Origin: Echinometra lucunter
Taxonomy: Eukaryota; Echinodermata; Echinoidea; Camarodonta; Echinometridae
DNA length: 64,000 bases
Reading direction: 5' to 3'
NCBI GenBank assembly: GCA_029962745.1
Contig: CM057153.1
Coordinates: 6,911,314-6,975,313 of the forward strand
The notes beneath the pieces were generated by a model. That model was not told the origin of the DNA. It saw only the letters and a program-made list of their open reading frames with translations, and did no database searches. This document shows, in pieces, positions 13,601-23,660 of the stretch. The position numbers and the translations under genes were made by a program. Within the stretch, counting starts at the first letter, position 1, and each line of letters starts with the position of its first letter.

Positions 13601-16600
13601 AGGCTTTACACCAACAATGGTTACAGCCGCCTCCTCAGTAACAACCTCGCTTGGCTGTACTGTTACTTCTTCCATTTCTGCCAAGACTGCCTCTTCAGGC
13701 TTTGCGTTTGGTAACCATTTCAATGTGTTGCCTGATAAGTTTGTATTGGATGATGCCTTTCTTTCGTAGAACCTTTTCATATTCCACAGGTTCTACATCT
13801 TTGAGAAGCTGGTAGATTTCCTCTTGCTCCTGTTCTTCTTTGGTCATCGGCTTCTTCTCTTCTGGCTTTTTGATTTCCAGGGTGATCTCTTCAGGCAGTT
13901 TTTCCTCCGGTTTAATTGGAGCGATTTCAAGAGTGATTTCCGTAGGTGCAACCTCTTCCGGCTTTACACCAACAATGGTTACAGCCGCCTCCTCAGTAAC
14001 AACCTCGCTTGGCTGTACTGTTACTTCTTCCATTTCTGCCAAGACTGCCTCTTCGGCTTTGCGTTTGGTAACCATTTCAATGTGTTGCCTGATAAGTTTG
14101 TATTGGATGATGCCTTTCTTTCGTAGAACCTTTTCATATTCCACAGGTTCTACATCTTTGAGAAGCTGGTAGATTTCCTCTTGCTCCTGTTCTTCTTTGG
14201 TCATCGGCTTCTTCTCTTCTGGCTTTTTGATTTCCAGGGTGATCTCTTCAGGCAGTTTTTCCTCCGGTTTAATTGGAGCGATTTCAAGAGTGATTTCCGT
14301 AGGTGCAACCTCTTCCGGCTTTACACCAACAATGGTTACAGCCGCCTCCTCAGAAACAACCTCGCTTGGCTGTACTGTTACTTCTTCCATTTCTGCCAAG
14401 ACTGCTTCTTCAGCTTTGCGTTTGGTAACCATTTCAATGTGTTGCCTGATAAGTTTGTATTGGATGATGCCTTTCTTTCGTAGAACCTTTTCATATTCCA
14501 CAGGTTCTACATCTTTGAGAAGCTGGTAGATTTCCTCTTGCTCCTGTTCTTCTTTGGTCATCGGCTTCTTCTCTTCTGGCTTTTTGATTTCCAGGGTGAT
14601 CTCTTCAGGCAGTTTTTCCTCCGGTTTAATTGGAGCGATTTCAAGAGTGATTTCCGTAGGTGCAACCTCTTCCGGCTTTACACCAACAATGGTTACAGCC
14701 GCCTCCTCAGTAACAACCTCGCTTGGCTGTACTGTTACTTCTTCCATTTCTGCCAAGACTGCCTCTTCGGCTTTGCGTTTGGTAACCATTTCAATGTGTT
14801 GCCTGATAAGTTTGTATTGGATGATGCCTTTCTTTCGTAGAACCTTTTCATATTCCACAGGTTCTACATCTTTGAGAAGCTGGTAGATTTCCTCTTGCTC
14901 CTGTTCTTCTTTGGTCATCGGCTTCTTCTCTTCTGGCTTTTTGATTTCCAGGGTGACCTCTTCAGGCAGTTTTTCCTCCGGTTTAATTGGAGCGATTTCA
15001 AGAGTGATTTCCGTAGGTGCAACCTCTTCCGGCTTCACACCAACAATGGTTACAGCCGCCTCCTCAGTAACAACCTCGCTTGGCTGTACTGTTACTTCTT
15101 CCATTTCTGCCAAGACTGCCTCTTCGGCTTTGCGTTTGGTAACCATTTCAATGTGTTGCCTGATAAGTTTGTATTGGATGATGCCTTTCTTTCGTAGAAC
15201 CTTTTCATATTCCACAGGTTCTACATCTTTGAGAAGCTGGTAGATTTCCTCTTGCTCCTGTTCTTCTTTGGTCATCGGCTTCTTCTCTTCTGGCTTTTTG
15301 ATTTCCAGGGTGACCTCTTCAGGCAGTTTTTCCTCCGGTTTAATTGGAGCGATTTCAAGAGTGATTTCCGTAGGTGCAACCTCTTCCGGCTTCACACCAA
15401 CAATGGTTACAGCCGCCTCCTCAGTAACAACCTCGCTTGGCTGTACTGTTACTTCTTCCATTTCTGCCAAGACTGCCTCTTCGGCTTTGCGTTTGGTAAC
15501 CATTTCAATGTGTTGCCTGATAAGTTTGTATTGGATGATGCCTTTCTTTCGTAGAACCTTTTCATATTCCTACAGGTTCTACATCTTTGAGAAGCTGGTA
15601 GATTTCCTCTTGCTCCTGTTCTTCTTTGGTCATCGGCTTCTTCTCTTCTGGCTTTTTGATTTCCAGGGTGATCTCTTCAGGCAGTTTTTCCTCCGGTTTA
15701 ATTGGAGCGATTTCAAGAGTGATTTCCGTAGGTGCAACCTCTTCAGGCTTTACACCAACAATGGTTACAGCCGCCTCCTCAGTAACAACCTCGCTTGGCT
15801 GTACTGTTACTTCTTCCATTTCTGCCAAGACTGCCTCTTCGGCTTTGCGTTTGGTAACCATTTCAATGTGTTGCCTGATAAGTTTGTATTGGATGATGCC
15901 TTTCTTTCGTAGAACCTTTTCATATTCCACAGGTTCTACATCTTTGAGAAGCTGGTAGATTTCCTCTTGCTCCTGTTCTTCTTTGGTCATCGGCTTCTTC
16001 TCTTCTGGCTTTTTGATTTCCAGGGTGACCTCTTCAGGCAGTTTTTCCTCCGGTTTAATTGGAGCGATTTCAAGAGTGATTTCGTAGGTGCAACCTCTTC
16101 CGGCTTCACACCAACAATGGTTACAGCCGCCTCCTCAGTAACAACCTCGCTTGGCTGTTACTGTTACTTCTTCCATTTCTGCCAAGACTGCCTCTTCGGC
16201 TTTGCGTTTGGTAACCATTTCAATGTGTTGCCTGATAAGTTTGTATTGGATGATGCCTTTCTTTCGTAGAACCTTTTCATATTCCACAGGTTCTACATCT
16301 TTGAGAAGCTGGTAGATTTCCTCTTGCTCCTGTTCTTCTTTGGTCATCGGCTTCTTCTCTTCTGGCTTTTTGATTTCCAGGGTGACCTCTTCAGGCAGTT
16401 TTTCCTCCGGTTTAATTGGAGCGATTTCAAGAGTGATTTCTGTAGGTGCAACCTCTTCCGGCTTCACACCAACAATGGTTACAGCCGCCTCCTCAGTTAC
16501 AACCTCGCTTGGCTGTTCTGTTACTTCTTCCATTTCTGCCAAGACTGCCTCTTCGGCTTTGCGTTTGGTAACCATTTCAATGTGTTGCCTGATAAGTTTG

Positions 16601-19600
16601 TATTGGATGATGCCTTTCTTTCGTAGAACCTTTTCATATTCCTACAGGTTCTACATCTTTGAGAAGCTGGTAGATTTCCTCTTGCTCCTGTTCTTCTTTG
16701 GTCATCGGCTTCTTCTCTTCTGGCTTTTTGATTTCCAGGGTGATCTCTTCAGGCAGTTTTTCCTCCGGTTTAGTGGAGCGATTTCAAGAGTGATTTCCGT
16801 AGGTGCAACCTCTTCAGGCTTCACACCAACAATGGTTACAGCCGCCTCCTCAGTAACAACCTCGCTTGGCTGTACTGTTACTTCTTCCATTTCTGCCAAG
16901 ACTGTCTCTTCGGCTTTGCGTTTGGTAACCATTTCAATGTGTTGCCTGATAAGTTTGTACTGGATGATGCCTTTCTTTCGTAGAACCTTTTCATATTCTA
17001 CAGGTTCTACATCTTTCAGAAGCTGGTAGATTTCCTCTTGCTCCTGTTCTTCTTTGGTCATCGGCTTCTTCTCTTCTGGCTTTTTGATTTCCAGGGTGAT
17101 CTGTTCAGGCAGTTTTTCCTCCGGTTTAATTGGAGCGATTTCAAGAGAGATTTCCGTAGGTGCAACCTCTTCAGGCTTTACACCAACAATGGTTACAGCC
17201 GCCTCCTCAGTGACAACCTTGCGTGGCTGTACTGTTACTTCTTCCATTTCTGCCAAGACTGCCTCTTCGGCTTTGCGTTTGGTAACCATTTCAATGTGTT
17301 GCCTGATAAGTTTGTATTGGATGATGCCTTTCTTTCGTAGAACCTTTTCATATTCCACAGGTTCTACATCTTTCAGAAGCTGGTAGATTTCCTCTTGCTC
17401 CTGTTCTTCTTTGGTCATCGGCTTCTTCTCTTCTGGCTTTTTGATTTCCAGGGTGACCTCTTCAGGCAGTTTTTCCTCCGGTTTAATTGGAGCGATTTCA
17501 AGAGTGATTTCTGTAGGTGCAACCTCTTCCGGCTTCACACCAACAATGGTTACAGCCGCCTCCTCAGTAACAACCTCGCTTGGTTGTTCTGTTACTTCTT
17601 CCATTTCTGCCAAGACTGCCTCTTCGGCTTTGCGTTTGGTAACCATTTCAATGTGTTGCCTGATAAGTTTGTATTGGATGATGCCTTTCTTTCGTAGAAC
17701 CTTTTCATATTCCACAGGTTCTACATCTTTGAGAAGCTGGTAGATTTCCTCTTGCTCCTGTTCTTCTTTGGTCATCGGCTTCTTCTCTTCTGGCTTTTTG
17801 ATTTCCAGGGTCATCTCTTCAGGCAGTTTTTCCTCCGGTTTAGTGGGAGCGATTTCAAGAGTGATTTCCGTAGATGCAACCTCTTCAGGCTTTACATCAA
17901 CAATGGTTACAGCCGCCTCCTCAGTAACAACCTCGCTTGGCTGTACTGTAACTTCTTCCATTTCTGCCAAGACTGCCTCTTCAGCTTTGCGTTTGGTAAC
18001 CATTTCAATGTGTTGCCTGATAAGTTTGTATTGGATGATGCCTTTCTTTCGTAGAACCTTTTCATATTCCACAGGTTCTACATCTTTGAGAAGCTGGTAG
18101 ATTTCCTCTTGCTCCTGTTCTTCTTTGGTCATCGGCTTCTTCTCTTCTGGCTTTTTGATTTCCAGGGTGACCTCTTCAGGCAGTTTTTCCTCCGGTTTAA
18201 TTGGAGCGATTTCAAGAGTGATTTCTGTAGGTGCAACCTCTTCCGGCTTCACACCAACAATGGTTACAGCCGCCTCCTCAGTAACAACCTCGCTTGGCTG
18301 TTCTGTTACTTCTTCCATTTCTGCCAAGACTGCCTCTTCGGCTTTGCGTTTGGTGACCATTTCAATGTGTTGCCTGATAAGTTTGTATTGGATGATGCCT
18401 TTCTTTCGTAGAACCTTTTCATATTCTACAGGTTCTACATCTTTCAGAAGCTGGTAGATTTCCTCTTGCTCCTGTTCTTCTTTGGTCATCGGCTTCTTCT
18501 CTTCTGGCTTTTTGATTTCCTGGGTGATCTCTTCAGGCAGTTTTTCCTCCGGTTTAGTGGGAGCGATTTCAAGAGTGATTTCCGTAGGTGCAACCTCTTC
18601 AGGCTTTACACCAACAATGGTTACAGCCGCCTCCTCAGTAACAACCTCGCTTGGCTGTACTGTTACTTCTTCCATTTCTGCCAAGACTGCCTCTTCAGCT
18701 TTGCGTTTGGTAACCATTTCAATGTGTTGCCTGATAAGTTTGTACTGGATGATGCCTTTCTTTCGTAGAACCTTTTCATATTCTACAGGTTCTACATCTT
18801 TCAGAAGCTGGTAGATTTCCTCTTGCTCCTGTTCTTCTTTGGTCATCGGCTTCTTCTCTTCTGGCTTTTTGATTTCCAGGGTGATCTGTTCAGGCAGTTT
18901 TTCCTCCGGTTTAATTGGAGCGATTTCAAGAGAGATTTCCGTAGGTGCAACCTCTTCAGGCTTTACACCAACAATGGTTACAGCCGCCTCCTCAGTGACA
19001 ACCTTGCGTGGCTGTACTGTTACTTCTTCCATTTCTGCCAAGACTGCCTCTTCGGCTTTGCGTTTGGTAACCATTTCAATGTGTTGCCTGATAAGTTTGT
19101 ATTGGATGATGCCTTTCTTTCGTAGAAACTTTTCATATTCCACAGGTTCTACATCTTTGAGAAGCTGGTAGATTTCCTCTTGCTCCTGTTCTTCTTTGGT
19201 CATCGGCTTCTTCTCTTCTGGCTTTTTGATTTCCAGGGTGACCTCTTCAGGCAGTTTTTCCTCCGGTTTAATTGGAGCGATTTCAAGAGTGATTTCTGTA
19301 GGTGCAACCTCTTCCGGCTTCACACCAACAATGGTTACAGCCGCCTCCTCAGTAACAACCTCGCTTGGTTGTTCTGTTACTTCTTCCATTTCTGCCAAGA
19401 CTGCCTCTTCGGCTTTGCGTTTGGTAACCATTTCAATGTGTTGCCTGATAAGTTTGTATTGGATGATGCCTTTCTTTCGTAGAACCTTTTCATATTCCAC
19501 AGGTTCTACATCTTTGAGAAACTGGTAGATTTCCTCTTGCTCCTGTTCTTCTTTCGTCATTGGCTTCTTTTCCTCTGGCTTCTTGATTTCCAGAGAGACT
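7603..19600 (-). repeat. 357-bp tandem array, 34 units
   Basis: The same landmark in each unit recurs at 7753 + 357n up to 19537, shifted only by the 1-bp indels noted, so there are 34 copies. Inner copies are nearly identical at DNA level, including third positions; the two terminal copies are more diverged. Higher-order blocks of two, four and five units are visible from shared rare variants. Confidence 0.95.
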
Positions 19601-19647
19601 TTTTCAGGCATTTCCGCTGGAATAGTACTATCTGCTTCAGCTTCCTT
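7603..19647 (-). CDS. Giant repeat exon B: 34 tandem THB modules with PEVK-like linkers
   Basis: Acceptor TGCTTACAG|AAG, donor CAGGAAAG|GTAAAA; phase 0-0. A short lead (KEAEADSTIPAEMPEK) enters the array. Each 119-residue unit has a helical THB part (EEIYQLLKDVEPVEYEKVL, RKKGIIQYKLIRQHIEMV, KRKAEEAVLAEME) and a linker of PEVK-like strands (VTIVGVKPEEVAPTE, ITLEIAPIKPEEKLPEE, ITLEIKKPEEKKP). Nine 1-bp indels break the frame as written (near 11515, 13427, 13482, 13697, 15570, 16083, 16160, 16642 and 16774). Six insertions and three deletions net +3, giving 12,042 bp (4,014 codons) after correction, a multiple of three as the flanking phases require. The last copy is diverged (KHIEMVTTRIAEETLLTGK). 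It is probably a long extensible or ligand-binding rod in the sarcomere (inference). Confidence 0.9.
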
Positions 19648-22053
19648 CTGTAAGCAGACAAGACAGTTTGTTGAATTTGCGTAATCCACTGAGATTTTTT
19701 TTGCATCAGTGCAGGTATCATGCCACGAAATGAATAAAGAAAACAAACCGAGAAAATGAAAATGACAGGCATCCAACGGCAGCCAGTGATCAAAGAACTT
19801 GAAATTGAAATATTTGCCACTTTGTAAACAATAATTATGCAGGAATTTAACGAGTGCAGAAATTATAACCCATTCCTTCATTGACACCTCTTTCCTCATA
19901 TTTCCAAGTCTACCTGATAGAGGGCACACCGTTTTGTGAGTACATATCAGGTTCTAGGAACGAATGAGTAAAAAAGATGTATCAAGATTATGATTCATAT
20001 TTCCTCAGTCCCTTGCAAAAGGCATGAAACACTGCAAGGCTCCTTGAAAGATTTTAGGAATAGAGGGGTAAAGATTTGTTTTTTCTTTTAACTCATTTTC
20101 GCCCTCCTTCTGCTACTCTGTCCTGCTGAAGCCAAAGCGCTCAACTCCTTGCCCCTTTAAAGGGATTCTTGGAGAATATGCACGATACTTCAAAAGCATG
20201 ACAGAGTACTAACTTACACTGCATTACAGCAATTAAGAAAATCTCACTTTGGAAGTGCAGGTGTAAAATACAGCAATGAGCATTCACGCAACTCAGTGCT
20301 AATGCCAGGTAAACACAGTGAGCGAGCATATCTCTGCACTAACAGCGAGCTTAAGACGCTTGTAGAACCAAGGTTTAAATTATCACAAGAAGATTATTAC
20401 GTTGTGAAGTTTTGGTTAATCCTCAGATATCAAGCCTAATTTTGGTAGCAATGAAATTTTGTATACATATTTCATTGCAATATGTATACAAATTTTTCTA
20501 CATCTAACGACATGAAATAAACTATATTCTTTTTCTGATGAGTATTTTGTAATTCGATGTAAAATAAGTCCATCGTAAAAAGAAAAAAAGCTCCTGACCC
20601 TGAAAAATCTGAAAGCAAAAATAATCTATACCCTATCAAATATATATTTTTCGCTCAAGTACAAAACTCATGAGATCACTTGAGCATGTATCACGGAGAA
20701 GGAAACAACTAGGTAGTCATTTTTTTAGAGTTGATAGTGGCCAAATATAACACACACACATAAAAATTATCTTTACCTCACCTACATTTTAACATTCTAG
20801 GTATCATTATACGATCACGAACCACCAGAGAATCATCTTGTATAGGTGGTCGCTCGGTAATTCCTACAAATACTTGTTTCACATGGACTGGTAGTTGTTT
20901 TGGGTAGATATAAACACGTTAGGCAGATGTACTGCATTCATTTAGACGGATGCTGTACATGAAAAGAAAAACGACTTTCCTTTAAAGGAAGCACACTTTC
21001 TCAGATGTATTCATAACCACTCTGCAATTACAAAATCATTCGAAAATCATAATAATATATCACACATGCATGACTGAATACAGTACTTCACACCACTAGA
21101 AGTTTCATTATTGTAATAAAAATATATAAGGATAAAGCAAAGAAATGATTACCAAAAGTATACAGTGTTGGTGAAGGTCAAAGGTCAAAGTTTTTTTTAA
21201 TCCACCCTAATAGTAATTAGTAAACACATAAGACCGGAAAATATTTTGACAAGGTTGGGAAAGACCAACCAGAGGTGTCTCTCGGGTCCTAGTATGGCTT
21301 ATGATCAAACCCAACAGAAATTGGTTGTTTTTAATTGGCAAAGTAGATTAACATAGCAAGACTAAATCTATAACCTTGACCTACACTGTGTATGGGTATA
21401 CAACGAATCATATCACCACAACTTGCCTCCAAATACAAATAAATCATATGTCATCCTTAAAACGAGCAAATAATAACAGCAGCCAAGAAAACAGAAGTAA
21501 CAAAAAGAAAATAGAATGCTTCATTCACGTGCATCATGTGATATAAGCATTGCAGAGAGGGGAAAATCCTGTAGTCATTCGAGCACGTATGAAGTCAATA
21601 TTTAAACTGCACGTGATGTAAATGACGAATAACAAGCAAAATAACCATGATGCATAAGTACATATACTAGATCAGCATAAGAATCACCATTCAATAACAG
21701 CTTGATCTTGAAAAGTTACAATGGATCATCTTATCAGGAATAAATCCTTAAGATTTATATTTAGTCTTTCTAGTAAAGAATATTGAGGAATTTATACGGC
21801 CAGACTGACATGATGGAATTCTGCTTTTCAACAAGTAATGTACTTAACTGTAAATGAACTATTAGTATCAAGAAATGAATTATGTTTATGACATAGACAT
21901 TGTTCACTTCGATACTGAGGTATATATCATACAAACAAAACTGATAACGTTCAAGTTAAATTCGACAGACGAATCGTAAAGTACATTCTTTCAACTAATT
22001 ACAACTAAATGGTAAAAAAGAACAATATTTGAGACACACATCATGCAACTAAC
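19648..22053 (-). other. Intron
   Basis: 2.4 kb, AT-rich; no exon or element recognised. Confidence 0.7.
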
Positions 22054-22273
22054 CTTTAATTGAGCTTCAACCTCTGCCCTATGCCTCTCTTCCTCCTCAG
22101 CTTTCTTCGCCTTCACCATCTCAATATGCTTGCGGATGATCTTGAAGTCGATGATACCGTGCTTTCGGAGGATCTTCTCATAGTTCTTTGGCTCCTCGTC
22201 CTTGAGGAGCTCATAGATGTCCATCTCCTCTTTGGATTCGACGACTTCAGGTTTCTTCTCATCTGGCTTTGGT
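22054..22273 (-). CDS. Founder-like tri-helix bundle (THB) exon
   Basis: Acceptor CATCATACAG|A, donor TTAAAG|GTTAGT; phase 2 in, phase 0 out, 220 bp, 73 complete codons. After a short Lys/Pro/Glu lead it encodes MDIYELLKDEEPKNYEKILR, then KHGIIDFKIIRKHIEMV, then a charged helix (KAKKAEEEERHRAE). The pattern I-[YFW]-E-[IL]-L-K, P-x-x-Y-E-[KR]-[IV], G-[IV]-x-D-[FL]-[RK] and I/L-K/R matches the three-helix segment at the C-terminal end of the MyBP-C M-domain, which binds actin and myosin-associated partners. The conserved Asp-Phe after G-I-I is kept here but lost in the arrays, so this looks like the ancestral copy. Confidence 0.88.
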
Positions 22274-22806
22274 CTGTATGATGAGGTATGGGTTTGAGTT
22301 GTATGATTAGCTAGAATGTATTTTTGTTTCATGCTAACAATTACCTGAATTAGATATTCCAAGGCCCTGTTGCATAAAACTTACAATTAATGGTAACTCT
22401 GTCATCAGTGGTAACTACCATGGTAACGTTGCTCAAGAGCCAATGAAATTTAAGGTTCCATGAAGTTACCATTGATGGCAAAGTTACCATCAATGTTAAA
22501 ATTTATGCAACGGGGCCCCAAGTGGTATTATTAGCACTTGCTAATACAAGATTTATATGAATTAAATCGAAATACAGACCTTAGATTCCTAGTCTGAAAT
22601 CTATAGGTACCTGCCTCTATACTTCTTTTAAGATTCCAGTTCTAAAATTTAGAGAGCATGTGATGATCAGGTGATCAAAGTATATTTCATACTGTAAAAG
22701 AAAAGATCCACGGCAGTATATCATGCTGTTCCCATTCTGTTGATAACAAATTCATTAAATTAGTATAGGTATGGGTAGAAAAAGAATAAAAATACTGTCA
22801 GCTCAC
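22274..22806 (-). other. Intron carrying a palindromic MITE
   Basis: It contains the element at 22363-22517; the rest is AT-rich. Confidence 0.8.
22363..22517. mobile_element. Palindromic MITE-like element, 155 bp, CCAA target duplication
   Basis: The left end GGCCCTGTTGCATAAA and the reverse complement of the right end, GGCCCCGTTGCATAAA, match at 15 of 16. The interior is also self-complementary (several GTTACCAT / ATGGTAAC pairs). It is flanked by CCAA at 22359-22362 and 22518-22521. It is non-coding and the superfamily was not assigned. Confidence 0.7.
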
Positions 22807-23089
22807 TTTTTAAGTTTGGCCTGTGTTGCTTCCGGCTCCTCCTTAGGCTTTTCCTTGACCACCAGGGTGACGGTCAGTTTGGCTTCCCCGTGAGGATTGG
22901 TCAGTTTACAGACATACTTCCCGGCATCAGTCATCTTAGCCGAGGTGATGGTAAAGATGGTCTCTCCAGTTGTCTCGTCTGTTTCGATGATGTACTGTGC
23001 GCTTGGTTTGATGGCTTTCCAGCCTTTGTTCCAGGTCAGGGTCGGGTAAGGGAAACCCTCGATTGTAAACTTGAAGGTGGCATCCTCAC
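22807..23089 (-). CDS. MyBP-C C1-like Ig domain body
   Basis: Acceptor CATGTAG|GT, donor TTAAAAA|GTGAGC; phase 1 in, phase 2 out, 283 bp. Ig core: ATFKFTIEGFPYPTLTWNKG, then WKAI, and MTDAGKYVCKLTNPHG. The W-x-K-G-W/K-W signature after the C strand is the form seen in MyBP-C C1/C2 and related Igs (recalled family knowledge). The B-strand Cys is missing. A Lys/Glu/Pro tail (VVKEKPKEEPEATQAKLK) leads directly into the THB exon, the same order as C1 followed by the M-domain in MyBP-C. Confidence 0.93.
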
Positions 23090-23594
23090 CTACATGATGA
23101 ATTCAATGAACAACATAACAATAGTATTAATGTTTGCATGATAAGTGATCTTAAATTTGTTTCTGATAATAGTTAGTAATGTTCTAAGTGCAATGATTAT
23201 AAAGATAAAGCAAATAACATATTGTAAATGTACCATCTATCATCGTATTCAACGATCAAACATTATTTTTGAACTATGACGTGAAAAATTTGCTACATCA
23301 TCAATTTTCATATACAATGAAAACAGAAGTAAAGTGAAATTCAATCTGATTAATTTCAATTTTCAAATTTCATTTCGATGGTGTCATTTCTTCCCCTTTA
23401 TTAATACAAAAACGAAGAGGCAATCTTCTTGGAGATGGTTTGCACACACAAATAATTATGGTGACAGTCTTAACATATTTCCAACTATAAATCAAAAGTA
23501 TTCAGATTAATTTCTGGCTTGGACCAATCGGTCATGCAGGTTCAAATAAAACTAAACCAAATTTGAAAATGTTGATAATTGGTTCTTTACTCAC
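23090..23594 (-). other. Intron splitting an Ig domain
   Basis: AT-rich; nothing recognised. Confidence 0.75.
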
Positions 23595-23660
23595 CCTCTG
23601 TCACCTCAATGGTGATGGAAGTTTCGGAGAAGGAAGGCTTGGTTGGCTTGGGTTTCTCAA
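23595..23660 (-). CDS. 66-bp exon: linker and start of an Ig domain
   Basis: Acceptor GATTTCAG|TT, donor ACAGAGG|GTGAGT; phase 1-1. It encodes EKPKPTKPSFSETSITIEVT: a short Lys/Pro linker and the first strands of the Ig completed in the next exon. Confidence 0.9.

Noticed and set aside
2151..15990. Several separate genes or a pseudogene made by the frame breaks in the arrays
   Set aside because: The breaks are single-base indels at repeat-variant columns and net to a multiple of three in exon B; an assembly cause is more likely.
7753..19528. Plus-strand ORFs of 100-348 residues repeated every 357 bp
   Set aside because: Antisense shadows again; the Leu/Phe/Ser-rich translation is the complement of Glu/Lys-rich codons.
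1..19600. CRISPR array or non-coding satellite
   Set aside because: Units are 330/357 bp without short spacers, multiples of three, with codon-consistent variation and flanking splice sites.
19648..19929. N-terminal extension of exon B with a hydrophobic stretch, start near 19929
   Set aside because: It lies upstream of a good acceptor (TGCTTACAG) and is AT-rich intron; the phase-0 junction to the THB exon explains the frame.
20105..20160. GC-richer patch open for about 20 codons on the minus strand
   Set aside because: No convincing acceptor and donor pair, and the flanking exons already join in phase.
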